DNA from: Paenibacillus sp. OK003
GTDB lineage: Bacteria > Bacillota > Bacilli > Paenibacillales > Paenibacillaceae
Direction of reading: 5' to 3'
DNA: 64,000 bases
Assembly: GCF_900109515.1 (NCBI RefSeq)
Contig: NZ_FOBD01000006.1
Coordinates: 62,001-126,000 of the forward strand
The stretch's first letter is position 1, and every line of letters starts with the position of its first letter. Of the stretch, positions 44,066 through 53,234 are shown piece after piece. The translations under genes were made by a program, and so were the position numbers. The notes beneath the pieces were generated by a model. The model was not told where the DNA came from. It did not search any database and saw nothing but the letters and a program-made list of their open reading frames with translations.

Positions 44066-45586
44066 GTGCATATTGAATTAAATCGGGGAAGCAGCACCAA
44101 ATTGTATGTTCAGATTGCCCTTACACTAGCTGACCGAATAAGGTCTGGACTAATCGAGCCTGGGACCCGTCTGCCCTCGGTTCGTAAAATGACCACAGAT
44201 CTGGGCGTCAGCCTGGTTACCGTGTCCAAAGCCTATGCCGAGCTCGAAGCCATACAGCTGGTAACCTGCTCCCAGGGGAAGGGTTGTTATGTGCGGGGGG
44301 CGCAGGAGCTGGAGATAACGGAGGATATGGAGAGGACTCACCGTACTCATGCAAAGAATGAATCCAGCACACCTTGGAACTGGCAGATGGCCCTTGTGGA
44401 TTATTTGCCACGAGCACAGCTCTGGAGACATTTTGATGCATCTCCTCAAGTTAAATATGAGCTGCACATGTCGGCAATTCAGCCTGAATTGTTGCCAACG
44501 CGAGAGATTATCGATAGTGCGTACCGACTTTCCTCGGATCATCCAGAGCGCATGGCTACTTACGGGTCCTTTCAGGGAGATCGGGAACTGCGTCAGACGT
44601 TTTCCGGTCATTTTGCGGAAAGAGGGTTGCGGGTAATGCCCGAACGGATGCTGATTACGAGCGGTACCCAGCAGGGAATCGATCTTGTCGCGCGTACGTT
44701 TGTTGGTCCTGGTGACGTCGTATACATGGAAGCACCAAGCTATACCGGAGCAATAGATGTTTTTACAAGCAGAGGAGCGAAGATCATAACAGTGCCGATG
44801 GATAACGATGGTATGCGTATTGATTTGTTAACTCGGTTATGTGATACATACCCGCCCAAGTTGATATACACCATTCCTACGTTTCACAATCCTACAGGCA
44901 TTACGATGAGTGCCAAGCGGCGTGCGCAACTGCTTAATCTTGCTCAAAGTTATCATTGTCTCATCCTGGAGGATGATCCGTTCGCCGATCTGTATTTCCG
45001 TGATCCGCCCCCTGCTTCCATTAAATCGATGGATGGGACGGGCCATGTGGTATATATCAAAAGCTTCAGCAAAGTACTGTCTCCCGGCTGCCGTGTGGCG
45101 TGTGCGGTTGCAGACGGAAGTGTGCTCACCCGACTTGTTGCTGCCAAATCCACTGCGGATCTCGGCAGTCCGCTGCTTACACAAAAGGCATTGCAATCAT
45201 TCATACAGCATCAATACAGTGCGTATACAGCGCGATTGAGGGATGAATTATATTCCCGGCTGCTTGCCGCATCAACAATACTGGAGGAACATGGTTCTCC
45301 CGGGATGTACTGGACTTTGCCTGATGGAGGACTAAACTTGTGGCTGCAATTGCCTGATGGTTTGGATATGCGTGAGCTGCACCGCCAGTCTCTTGCCGCA
45401 GGTGTTTCCTTTTTGCCGGGCTCTGCCTGTTATGTGGGGGAAACGGATACGGCGAGTCTGCGGATCTGCTTCACGGTTACGAATCAGGAGCTGTTATGTG
45501 AAGGTCTACGGGTTTTATGCAGGGTTATTAAGAGCATTACACCGCAACAGGGTGGGGCAACGGCGGACAGGCTCCCGCTTATTTAA
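44066..45586 (+). CDS. MocR-type transcriptional regulator (GntR wHTH + aminotransferase)
   Basis: A 506-residue fusion. Residues 1-75 form a GntR winged helix (KLYVQIALTLADRIRSGLIE, then PGTRLPSVRKM). The rest is a fold type I aminotransferase domain with TSGTQQGIDLVARTF, TIPTFHNPTGITMS and EDDPFADLYF. The PLP lysine lies in YIKSFSKVLSPGCRVACAV. The GTG is preceded by GGGAGGG. MocR proteins sense PLP or amino acid adducts and often control a neighbouring gene, here the divergent aminotransferase. The effector is unknown. Confidence 0.92.
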   Translation: MHIELNRGSSTKLYVQIALTLADRIRSGLIEPGTRLPSVRKMTTDLGVSLVTVSKAYAELEAIQLVTCSQGKGCYVRGAQELEITEDMERTHRTHAKNESSTPWNWQMALVDYLPRAQLWRHFDASPQVKYELHMSAIQPELLPTREIIDSAYRLSSDHPERMATYGSFQGDRELRQTFSGHFAERGLRVMPERMLITSGTQQGIDLVARTFVGPGDVVYMEAPSYTGAIDVFTSRGAKIITVPMDNDGMRIDLLTRLCDTYPPKLIYTIPTFHNPTGITMSAKRRAQLLNLAQSYHCLILEDDPFADLYFRDPPPASIKSMDGTGHVVYIKSFSKVLSPGCRVACAVADGSVLTRLVAAKSTADLGSPLLTQKALQSFIQHQYSAYTARLRDELYSRLLAASTILEEHGSPGMYWTLPDGGLNLWLQLPDGLDMRELHRQSLAAGVSFLPGSACYVGETDTASLRICFTVTNQELLCEGLRVLCRVIKSITPQQGGATADRLPLI

Positions 45587-45670
45587 TTTTTCGAATACGG
45601 ACATACATCCAATCCACATCGGACCCAGCGCAATACGTTATAGTATCACTTGAAAGGGAGTTGGTTTGAA

Positions 45671-45928
45671 ATGAACCATTTCTGTCCACCGCTTTGTCCG
45701 ATTGTATGTGACCCAATCCAGGTTGTTGAAGATTACTACATCCCACAAATCGTACCCGTAATTCACCCGATCGAAGTCATCAAAAAACATCACTGTGTGC
45801 CAATCCATCATCACATGTATCCTGTCGTGGTCAAAGAAGAAGATCCTTGTTATGTTTCAAGCCACAACGGCAAGAAAAAATCTGTAAAAAAATCAGGCAA
45901 ATCCCGCACAACTTCTCGCAAGCGCTAG
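45671..45928 (+). CDS. CotD-like spore coat protein
   Basis: An 85-residue protein resembling CotD of Bacillus: MNHFCPPLCPIVCDP, then repeated P-I/V-x-x-P-I/V blocks (IVPVIHPIEVIKKHHC, then VPIHHHMYPVVV). It is rich in His, Pro, Cys and Tyr. A basic Lys/Ser/Arg tail follows (KKKSVKKSGKSRTTSRKR), suited to crosslinking. The ATG at 45671 is behind AAGGGAG. A terminator follows. Its role in the coat is inferred from composition and family likeness. Confidence 0.72.
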   Translation: MNHFCPPLCPIVCDPIQVVEDYYIPQIVPVIHPIEVIKKHHCVPIHHHMYPVVVKEEDPCYVSSHNGKKKSVKKSGKSRTTSRKR

Positions 45929-45969
45929 TCGCAGCGAGTGCCCCGGGGGAATAGGTAAATATACCAAAG

Positions 45970-46010
45970 AGCAGCATACGCCCCGGGGCGCAGCTGCTTT
46001 TGTTTTTTTT
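45970..46010. terminator. Terminator between the CotD-like gene and the S8 protease
   Basis: AGCAGC and GCTGCT enclose the palindrome GCCCCGGGGC, followed by TTTTGTTTTTTTT. It lies between converging genes. Confidence 0.8.
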
Positions 46011-46023
46011 ATCCATTTTTCGG

Positions 46024-47901
46024 TTATTGTTTGATGTACTTTTTCATTGTATTATCCATTTGCTGTCTCACATGCTGCGGCCAGAATTGAAGTGGGGCAC
46101 TGTTGCCAGAGGCCGCCTCCAATGCTTTAAACACATCGATTTGACCATAACCGAAATACTTGTCATGACCTGGGTCACCAAGATCTATAACGCTTTGACG
46201 CATCAGATCCATGACCTCTGTGTTGGTCAGATCGGGATTTAACGAGCGAATCAAGCCAGCAAGTGCCGCTACATGGGGGCTTGCCATGGACGTTCCGGAC
46301 AAGGCTGCATATTGGTTTTTGGGATACGTACTTGCAATGCTGGAGCCTGGAGCCGTCACATCGACGTAATCCCCGTAGTTGGAATAGGAAGCTTTGTTCA
46401 TGTCCGCATCCGTAGCGGATACCGCAAATACTTCTGGATAAGCGGCAGGGTATCCCGGACGCTCCGTATTGTCGTTACCGGTCGCTGCAATTAATACGAT
46501 GTCGCGATCAAAAGCGTATTTGATAGCATCATGAAGAAATTGGGCATCGGCGTAGTTACCCAGACTCATGTTAATGACCTTGGCTCCATGATCAGCGGCC
46601 CAAATGATGCCTTCTGCTACAGCATAGGTTGTGCCTGAACCCGAATTGTCGAGCACTTTAACAGGTAGTACCTTGTTATACCAGCTCATGCCTGCTACAC
46701 CTTCGTTGTTATTCACAACAGCGCCGATGATGCCAGCTACATGTGTACCATGGCCCACGTCATCAAGCGGTTTGCTCGCTGGATCGACAACGTTATAACC
46801 TTTCAGCAGCTTGCCCTTCAAATCAGGATGAGTCAGATCGACGCCGGTGTCTACCACGGCAACGATAACATCCTTGTTGCCCTTTGTAATATTCCAGCCA
46901 CGGTTAGTCTCAATGGCGGGCAGGTTCCATTGGTAGTCGGAGAACAAAATATCATTGGGCACGGTTACATCTTTTTGTTCAGGTACGGTTTCATTGGTTA
47001 AATACATGTAGTGGGGTTCCATATACAGCGGATTCCATTTACGTTCGAAATAGGCATGTAATTGTTGATAATTCATATGTTCCGACCGAAAAACATACGT
47101 GTATCCCAGCTTGCGTGCCGATTGCGTCCGCAGGTCAGATTTAATGATGCGCATATCCCGTTCACCTGGATCCTGACGGAAACGGATGACGATTTCATTT
47201 TCGTAAAAATGGCTGGCATTGGCATTATCATGTCCTGTTTTTACAGTAATTTCTTTTAGGGTGTCGGGGTGCACAGACTCGATTTTGAATTTACCTTCAC
47301 GCGGATAAGGGATCATGCGCAAATTTTTGCGCTGATGCTGTTCCACGGCATTCAGTACATTTTGGCTAAACAGAGCGATGACGGCACGTTCTCCATCCTT
47401 GGAAGGCTGCGCCATAACAAAAAACTTTTCCTTACCGAGAGGAAAGGAAGAAGATTCGAAGCTTTGACGTTTGCTCACAGCTTTCTTGGCCAGGGCGAGA
47501 GAATGTTCCAGCTTTTGCTGTTCCATCTTGCTTCCTTTTGCAGCTGTTTTGTCAAAGTGCCGACTGCGTGATCCTTTGGTATTCATTACATCAATAGAGC
47601 GAATATGATCATGTGTTTGTTGAAGTTCTTTAACGTATTGGCTTATCTGCACATCATTCATTTTGGAGGTTTTCTCAAGCATGATGTTAAGGTGTTGTTT
47701 GGCATCCGCACGGGTCAGCAGATCGGTTGATTTTACATCCTGAACTTTAAGACGTTGTTTGCTCGCATGCTCCTCGTGTGGAGAATCGGGCATGGCACTC
47801 GGAGCAGGAACAGGGCGATTGGACGTCGGAAGCAAAAGCGTCAAGGCAAGTGCGCCCGCACCCGCTGCAATGGCCCAGTTAACCCATTTCGGTCTGGACA
47901 T
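46024..47901 (-). CDS. Subtilisin-like serine protease (S8), membrane-anchored or secreted
   Basis: A 625-residue S8 peptidase. An N-terminal hydrophobic segment (WAIAAGAGALALTLLLP) acts as signal or anchor. About 300 residues of prodomain-like sequence follow. The catalytic triad is Asp in AVVDTGVDLTHPDL (about residue 351), His in GHGTHVAGI (about 384) and Ser in LSGTSMASPHVAAL (about 536). GGAGG precedes the ATG on the minus strand. The prodomain is longer than in secreted subtilisins. No operon partner is present. The target is unknown. Confidence 0.92.
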   Translation of the reverse strand: MSRPKWVNWAIAAGAGALALTLLLPTSNRPVPAPSAMPDSPHEEHASKQRLKVQDVKSTDLLTRADAKQHLNIMLEKTSKMNDVQISQYVKELQQTHDHIRSIDVMNTKGSRSRHFDKTAAKGSKMEQQKLEHSLALAKKAVSKRQSFESSSFPLGKEKFFVMAQPSKDGERAVIALFSQNVLNAVEQHQRKNLRMIPYPREGKFKIESVHPDTLKEITVKTGHDNANASHFYENEIVIRFRQDPGERDMRIIKSDLRTQSARKLGYTYVFRSEHMNYQQLHAYFERKWNPLYMEPHYMYLTNETVPEQKDVTVPNDILFSDYQWNLPAIETNRGWNITKGNKDVIVAVVDTGVDLTHPDLKGKLLKGYNVVDPASKPLDDVGHGTHVAGIIGAVVNNNEGVAGMSWYNKVLPVKVLDNSGSGTTYAVAEGIIWAADHGAKVINMSLGNYADAQFLHDAIKYAFDRDIVLIAATGNDNTERPGYPAAYPEVFAVSATDADMNKASYSNYGDYVDVTAPGSSIASTYPKNQYAALSGTSMASPHVAALAGLIRSLNPDLTNTEVMDLMRQSVIDLGDPGHDKYFGYGQIDVFKALEAASGNSAPLQFWPQHVRQQMDNTMKKYIKQ

Positions 47902-48188
47902 AGGGGATGGAACCTCCTCGTTTATTTTGATAATTATCTAACAGTGCTCTGATTCATCGTTGTCACTGGATATATCTATCGTTAGGAAAAGCGGTTATTT
48001 TTATGCAGGTGAACATCAGGTGAGCTGTGTGTAACGGGCATGTTCAGGAACAGAAAGGGAAAGCCTGATTAAGGGATACCGCTCGTCATCTTTTTATGGT
48101 AGGATAGTACCTGAGAATTCAAGGTCAGGGGAGAACCTCCCGTTGGCCGATCTATATGTAAGGACTTATTTAAGGGGGAGCTACCTTT

Positions 48189-48695
48189 ATGTCAGCAGCC
48201 AATGTACAGAAAACATGTGAGTCAACTAGGGAAAAGTTAAAACCGGCTATCGATCGGATCGAAAAATTTTTGAATGAAAATGCCTTGCCTGAACTGGATC
48301 AGAATCAGACGGAGGAGTCATCAGCCTTCTACAAAGGATTTCTTTCGGATCTCCGTCATTTGCTCGTTTTTTCTGAAGTTTCTTACGAAAAACTTGGCGT
48401 TGTGCTGCGTCGTGCCAATTTTGATGTTGATTTTGCCGAAAAGGCTCTCTATAACACATACCATCAAAGCATAAACAGCTTTTTTTATCCTAAAAATGAA
48501 TGTTACTCCGAAGATGGAAGATATGCTTACACTGGTCAGGATGCGATCCGATTCCGTGATAAGCCCATTCGTGCAGTACGGGATGTTATTCTTGAAATAT
48601 CAAAAACGTACGAAGAATTGCGTGATGATCTGGCCTTTTATGAAAGTGACTACCTCACGCAGCGTCGGATGCAAAATCAACGCAATCACGCGTAA
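48189..48695 (+). CDS. ypuI: YpuI family protein (DUF3907)
   Basis: A 168-residue soluble protein of the YpuI/DUF3907 family, conserved in Bacilli and of unknown function. Features include FYKGFLSDLRHLLVFSEVSY, FDVDFAEKALYNTYHQS, and YSEDGRYAYTGQDAIRFRDK. It looks wholly helical with no signal. AAGGGGGAGC precedes the ATG. It is monocistronic, with a strong terminator 30 bases after the stop. Confidence 0.8.
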   Translation: MSAANVQKTCESTREKLKPAIDRIEKFLNENALPELDQNQTEESSAFYKGFLSDLRHLLVFSEVSYEKLGVVLRRANFDVDFAEKALYNTYHQSINSFFYPKNECYSEDGRYAYTGQDAIRFRDKPIRAVRDVILEISKTYEELRDDLAFYESDYLTQRRMQNQRNHA

Positions 48696-48726
48696 ATACA
48701 TTTTTTAACTTATATGCGAATTGGAC

Positions 48727-48752
48727 AAAACCGCCCTTGTGGCGGTTTTTTT
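48727..48752 (+). terminator. Terminator after ypuI
   Basis: AAAACCGCC and GGCGGTTTT pair around CTTGT, followed by TTT. The A-run on the 5' side makes it usable in both directions. Confidence 0.9.
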
Positions 48753-48862
48753 GCGTGTTCTTTCAACTGGCATCGCGGATAAAGGAGCATGTCATCATCT
48801 GGCATTTCGTTGGAGAATAGCCGATTTACGGTGCGGAGACAATAGATGTCGAGGTGATAAAA

Positions 48863-49081
48863 ATGAGCCAAGAGAAGCCGATCGTCAAATGCAGTGTTGC
48901 TAACTGCCACTTTTGGGGAGAAAACAATTTCTGCCAGGCTGATGCCATCATGATTGACATTGACCAACATGCCACCCGTCGCTTACATGAGGAATTTGCC
49001 GGAGAGACCTTTGATTCCGATCATCATGATCATGCGCGTACATCTTCTGCAACATGCTGCCACACATTCAAACCGAAATGA
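48863..49081 (+). CDS. DUF1540 cysteine-rich small protein
   Basis: A 72-residue protein with the DUF1540 pattern: VKCSVANCHFWGENNFCQA, then AIMIDID and a later His/Asp-rich stretch followed by ATCCHTFKP. The cysteines suggest metal binding; the family has no proven function and is common in spore formers. The ATG at 48863 is behind GAGGTGA; a GTG at 48854 is the alternative. The following gene begins 35 bases later. Confidence 0.82.
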   Translation: MSQEKPIVKCSVANCHFWGENNFCQADAIMIDIDQHATRRLHEEFAGETFDSDHHDHARTSSATCCHTFKPK

Positions 49082-49115
49082 GCAGTCATTCCCATGGATA
49101 TGGAGGTGCTTTGCA

Positions 49116-49535
49116 TTGAATAATGACCGAAGAGATGATCACCCGCTGCAACGTCCAAAAACGACTCCGTTAGATGAAAAGCAGCGTCAGCGTGTAGACT
49201 ATCCAAGACGTAGCCACAGGGAAGAGTATGGTGCAGAGGTAGCGCCACCAACTGGTTCTATTCGAACAGAACCTACGGAAAGAACCGATCATACCCCTGT
49301 GAAGCGTGAAGATGACGACGGTGTCATGAAATCTACTGGCCGAATCTCCGGATATATGGGTCTGGCCTTTGGTATCGCATCCTTATTTATGTGGTCCATT
49401 GTCCTTGGTCCAGCTGCAGCGGTACTTGGTTACTATGCCTACGTCAACGGCCGGAAAACGGCTGGTGCGTGGTCCATCGGACTTGGCGCAGTGGCAACAC
49501 TTAGCTATTTCTTCATGATTCCATTCGCCCGTTAA
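49116..49535 (+). CDS. Small membrane protein with a polar N-terminus (DUF4190-like)
   Basis: A 139-residue protein. Residues 1-75 are charged and disordered. Two membrane segments follow (YMGLAFGIASLFMWSIVLG and AVLGYYAYVNG, then WSIGLGAVATLSYFFMI). The end resembles DUF4190-type proteins, whose function is unknown. The TTG start at 49116 is supported by GGAGG nine bases before it; longer in-frame ORFs overlap the DUF1540 gene in another frame. Confidence 0.72.
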   Translation: MNNDRRDDHPLQRPKTTPLDEKQRQRVDYPRRSHREEYGAEVAPPTGSIRTEPTERTDHTPVKREDDDGVMKSTGRISGYMGLAFGIASLFMWSIVLGPAAAVLGYYAYVNGRKTAGAWSIGLGAVATLSYFFMIPFAR

Positions 49536-49601
49536 AAAACATGATCTGATTATCGGTACAAAAAATGATAACCGAACTGGATATGAGTTGGTTATTTGCA
49601 G

Positions 49602-49646
49602 CCTTCTGCTTCCACCTTACTTAAGGGGGATTGCAGAAGGTTTTTT
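49602..49646 (+). terminator. Terminator before the transglycosylase gene
   Basis: CCTTCTGC and GCAGAAGG form the outer stem with an inner CCTT/AAGG, followed by TTTTTT. Confidence 0.8.
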
Positions 49647-49769
49647 CGCATATACGCAATGAAGTTGTAAAATTGGTCTATTTTTTTGAAAACAATGGAA
49701 CCTGCCTGTAAAATAATGTAGAATAAAGTCATAATCTACGTTTACATTATACGGGAGTGAATATAACTC

Positions 49770-50531
49770 ATGCAGATTGATCCGCGCTCGTCGCGGCAGT
49801 TGCTGGAACTGCAATTGTCCAATAGTCTCAACGAAACAAATGCATCGGATGGTAATTCAGATTCAACAGTGGATTTTGCCAGTATGATGGACGGGCTGCT
49901 CGGGACGAATTCAAATACTTTGAACAATACGAGTAGCGTAGGCGAAGACGTGAATTCTGCTGCGATCTCCAAACGATCCAATGACGGTCTGTTGTGGCTG
50001 CAATTGGGCAGCATGTATAACCCGGATGCAAGTTCTGTTTCTTCCTCGAACAGTAATGTGGTTTCTTTATCTTCCCTGTTAAACTCTGGAGCAGTGGATT
50101 CGGGTGCATCTGTACCTACAGATTTTGAATCTTTGATTGCCTCAGCGAGCGCCAAATATGGGGTGCCTGAATCTTTGATCAAGGCGGTTATTGATACAGA
50201 ATCCGGTTTCAATCCGAATGTAGTGTCTTCCGCAGGTGCCAAAGGACTAATGCAGCTGATGGATGGGACGGCAGCAGGGTTGGGAGTAAGCAACGCTTAC
50301 GATCCCGCTCAAAATATAGATGGTGGAACCAAATACCTTTCACTCCAGCTCCAGCGTTTTGGTGGCGAGGTGAAAATGGCACTTGCTGCTTATAATGCCG
50401 GACCGGGACGGGTTTCGAGTCTGGGTGTATCGAGTGACGCTGAACTGATGAGTGTACTGAACCGTCTTCCTGCAGAAACACAGGCTTATATTTCCAAAGT
50501 GGAGAAGGCGCAGTCGAAATATACGGTATAA
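49770..50531 (+). CDS. Lytic transglycosylase (SLT domain) protein
   Basis: A 253-residue protein whose last 130 residues are an SLT domain that cleaves peptidoglycan. KYGVPESLIKAVIDTESGFN carries the catalytic Glu near residue 150; SSAGAKGLMQLMDGTA and ALAAYNAGPGRV follow. The N-terminal 110 residues are Ser/Asn-rich and show no signal peptide or anchor, so export is unclear, as with CwlQ/YjbJ-type members. The ATG lies behind GGGAGTG. The cysteine desulfurase begins 175 bases later. Confidence 0.88.
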   Translation: MQIDPRSSRQLLELQLSNSLNETNASDGNSDSTVDFASMMDGLLGTNSNTLNNTSSVGEDVNSAAISKRSNDGLLWLQLGSMYNPDASSVSSSNSNVVSLSSLLNSGAVDSGASVPTDFESLIASASAKYGVPESLIKAVIDTESGFNPNVVSSAGAKGLMQLMDGTAAGLGVSNAYDPAQNIDGGTKYLSLQLQRFGGEVKMALAAYNAGPGRVSSLGVSSDAELMSVLNRLPAETQAYISKVEKAQSKYTV

Positions 50532-50705
50532 ATAGCATAGACCGAAGAAATGGCAACACAACAGTACGTTCTGGAAGAGATCAAACGCGGGAACAGCGCC
50601 CTTAAATGTGCTTGGTTCCTGTTTGGTCTTTTTGTGTTGGGCAGGGATCGTGTTACAATGCTCACTGTAGATTCCACAACGAAGAGACAAGGAGGGGAAC
50701 CTCAT

Positions 50706-51854
50706 TTGAAATATTTTGATTATGCAGCAACGACGCCTCCTCATCCGGATGTCGTTCGTACAATGGCCGAGATTATGGAGGCGCAATTTGGGAATCCGTC
50801 ATCAATTCATGGTTACGGTGAGCGTGCTCATCAATTGTTGCGCCGAGCGCGAGCTGCTTGTGCCGCTGCTATTGATGTGAATTCGGAAGAAATCGTATTT
50901 ACCTCAGGCGCAACCGAGAGCAACAATCTTGCCATTAAAGGCGCGGCATTGCGGTATCAGTCACGGGGCAAACACATCATTACAACTGCAACGGAGCATG
51001 CTTCGGTATACGAGAGTTTTGTGCAGCTACAGCAGTGGGGATGGGAGGTCACTTGGCTTCCTGTGGATTCCGATGGTATAGTTAGCGCCCAGCAGGTAGT
51101 GGATGCCATAAGATCGGATACGGTGCTTGTGAGTCTGATGCATGTGAACAATGAAACAGGAGCGATACATCCAATTGCTGAAATCGGTGCACGACTGAAA
51201 AAGGAAGCACCAAAGGTGCTTTTTCATGTAGATGGTGTGCAGGGTTTTGGCAAGATGGAAGCTAAACCTGCGGCATGGGGCGCGGATCTGTACAGCTTGT
51301 CTGCTCACAAGATTCGTGGTCCCAAAGGAGCTGGACTTCTTTACGTACGAAGTGGAGTCGAGCTTACGCCTTTACTGTCAGGGGGTTCCCAAGAGCAGGG
51401 ACTAAGAGCGGGTACTGAAAACGTACCTTTGCTTGTGGGTATGGCCAAGGCGATGCGTCTCGCTGCGGAACGTCAGGCTGACTTTGCACAGCGTACAACG
51501 ATTTTGCGAGATCGTATTATGGAGGTCATAGATACGATTCCCGGACTTGTGCTAAATAGTCGTAAGGAGGGTGCGCCGCACATTGTTCATTTTTCCTATC
51601 CTGGAATGAAGGCAGAAGTGGCGCTGCATACCCTTGAACAACTTGGAGTAACTGTTTCTACACAATCTGCCTGCTCTTCGCGATCGGCTGAACCCAGCAG
51701 GGTATTGCTTGCCATGGGCAGGGATCATGCTTGTGCTGCTGGTGGATTGCGTATTAGTCTTGGAGATGAACATACAGAAGAAGATGTGGCACTGCTGGAG
51801 CAGGCTTTACATCAGATGGTGGCGCAGCTGCGCCCGTTGGAAAGGCGGATGTGA
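50706..51854 (+). CDS. nifZ: Cysteine desulfurase, NifZ/IscS type, partner of ThiI
   Basis: A 382-residue PLP enzyme that takes sulfur from cysteine. The PLP lysine is in SLSAHKIRGPKGAG near residue 200, and the persulfide cysteine is in STQSACSSRS near 322. NFSSGATESNN-type contacts appear as TSGATESNNLAIKG. The TTG at 50706 is used because AGGAGGGG lies directly before it and the product starts KYFDYAATTPPHP. thiI follows six bases later; in B. subtilis this pair makes 4-thiouridine-8 in tRNA, so it is probably the dedicated sulfur donor. Confidence 0.9.
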   Translation: MKYFDYAATTPPHPDVVRTMAEIMEAQFGNPSSIHGYGERAHQLLRRARAACAAAIDVNSEEIVFTSGATESNNLAIKGAALRYQSRGKHIITTATEHASVYESFVQLQQWGWEVTWLPVDSDGIVSAQQVVDAIRSDTVLVSLMHVNNETGAIHPIAEIGARLKKEAPKVLFHVDGVQGFGKMEAKPAAWGADLYSLSAHKIRGPKGAGLLYVRSGVELTPLLSGGSQEQGLRAGTENVPLLVGMAKAMRLAAERQADFAQRTTILRDRIMEVIDTIPGLVLNSRKEGAPHIVHFSYPGMKAEVALHTLEQLGVTVSTQSACSSRSAEPSRVLLAMGRDHACAAGGLRISLGDEHTEEDVALLEQALHQMVAQLRPLERRM

Positions 51855-51860
51855 TTTTAG

Positions 51861-53102
51861 ATGAAATATGATATGCTGCTTCTCCGTTTCGGAGAGTTTA
51901 TGTTAAAAGGAAAAAACCGTGCCCGGTTCGAAAAAACAATCATCACCCAGGTACGTTCCCTGCTCAAACCTTATCCAGGTGCAAGTCTGCGGAAGGAGTT
52001 TGGACGGTTGTATGTTGATCTGGGTGGCGAATCTCATACAGAGCTGATCGCTGTGCTGAAACGAGTATTCGGCGTTATGTCGATCAGTCCGGTTAAAGTG
52101 ACCCCATCGGAGACTGACCAAATCGTGGAGACAGCCGTTGCTTTTATGGATGAAAGAGAGTCTGAATTCAAAGACGGTACCACGTTTAAAGTTAATGCAC
52201 GGCGTGTTTGGAAAGAGTTCCCCAATTCTTCGCATGAAATGAACCATCTGGTAGGTTCTCCGATTCTTCGGAAATTCCAGCAGTTAAGCGTTGACGTGCG
52301 TCAACCTGACATTGAACTGCGTGTGGAAATTCGGGATCAGGGTACGTATATCTTCAGTGAGGTGATTCCGGCCGTAGGCGGGTTCCCCCTTGGCACAAAT
52401 GGAAAAGCGATGCTGTTATTATCGGGTGGAATAGACAGCCCTGTAGCGGCATGGTCTTCGATGCGTAGAGGCCTGGAAGTGGAATGTGTACACTTTTACA
52501 GTTATCCGTTCACAAGCCAGCGTGCCAAAGAAAAGGTCATTGATTTGGCCCGAGCACTTGCTGATCATGCAGGTACAATTAAGCTGCATCTGGTTCCTTT
52601 TACGGAAATTCAAACTGCATTTACCCAACTGGGACAGGATAACTTGATCATCACACTGATGCGCCGCTCCATGTTACGTATTGCAACCAAGCTGGCTGAA
52701 CGTGAACGTGCGCTTGCACTGATTACCGGAGATAGTCTGGGTCAGGTAGCAAGCCAGACCCTGCCAAGCATGAATGTCATTGGACGTGCGACGGATCTGC
52801 CGCTGCTGCGACCACTTGTCATGATGGACAAACAGGAAATTATAACTCTATCCAAACAGATCGGAACGTACGATATATCGATACTGCCATATGAGGATTG
52901 TTGTACTCTTTTTGTACCTAAATCCCCAACAACGAATCCGAATCTTCGCATTGTGGACAAAATTGAAGCGACCATGAGTCAGCTACCGGAATGGGTGGAG
53001 CAGGCGGTGGAGAAGACAGAAACCATTACGCTGCATGCAGGCGAGAACTTTATGGTAACCAATGAGGATGAAGTTAATGACATGAAAGAAGAGTGGTTCT
53101 GA
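51861..53102 (+). CDS. thiI: tRNA 4-thiouridine(8) synthase ThiI
   Basis: ThiI adenylates U8 of tRNA and transfers sulfur to it. The 413-residue protein has an N-terminal ferredoxin-like and THUMP region (KYDMLLLRFGEFMLKGKN, then ELRVEIRDQGTYIFSE) and the PP-loop LLSGGIDSPVAAW near residue 188. There is no C-terminal rhodanese domain, as in Bacillus ThiI, which then depends on the adjacent desulfurase. The start is six bases after the desulfurase stop. A terminator follows. Confidence 0.96.
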   Translation: MKYDMLLLRFGEFMLKGKNRARFEKTIITQVRSLLKPYPGASLRKEFGRLYVDLGGESHTELIAVLKRVFGVMSISPVKVTPSETDQIVETAVAFMDERESEFKDGTTFKVNARRVWKEFPNSSHEMNHLVGSPILRKFQQLSVDVRQPDIELRVEIRDQGTYIFSEVIPAVGGFPLGTNGKAMLLLSGGIDSPVAAWSSMRRGLEVECVHFYSYPFTSQRAKEKVIDLARALADHAGTIKLHLVPFTEIQTAFTQLGQDNLIITLMRRSMLRIATKLAERERALALITGDSLGQVASQTLPSMNVIGRATDLPLLRPLVMMDKQEIITLSKQIGTYDISILPYEDCCTLFVPKSPTTNPNLRIVDKIEATMSQLPEWVEQAVEKTETITLHAGENFMVTNEDEVNDMKEEWF

Positions 53103-53156
53103 GGAGCCGCATTCTGGATTGAATGACATAATAAGGACTATGTTATCTTCACGAAG

Positions 53157-53198
53157 AAAAAGGACTGGCCGATATATTAATCGGTCTAGTCCTTTTTT
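53157..53198. terminator. Bidirectional terminator between thiI and the TerC gene
   Basis: AAAAAGGACT and AGTCCTTTTT form the outer stem, with an inner CCGAT/ATCGG, between two converging genes. Confidence 0.88.
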
Positions 53199-53234
53199 AT
53201 GCTTGTGTTTGATGGGAATCCCATTTAATAAAGC

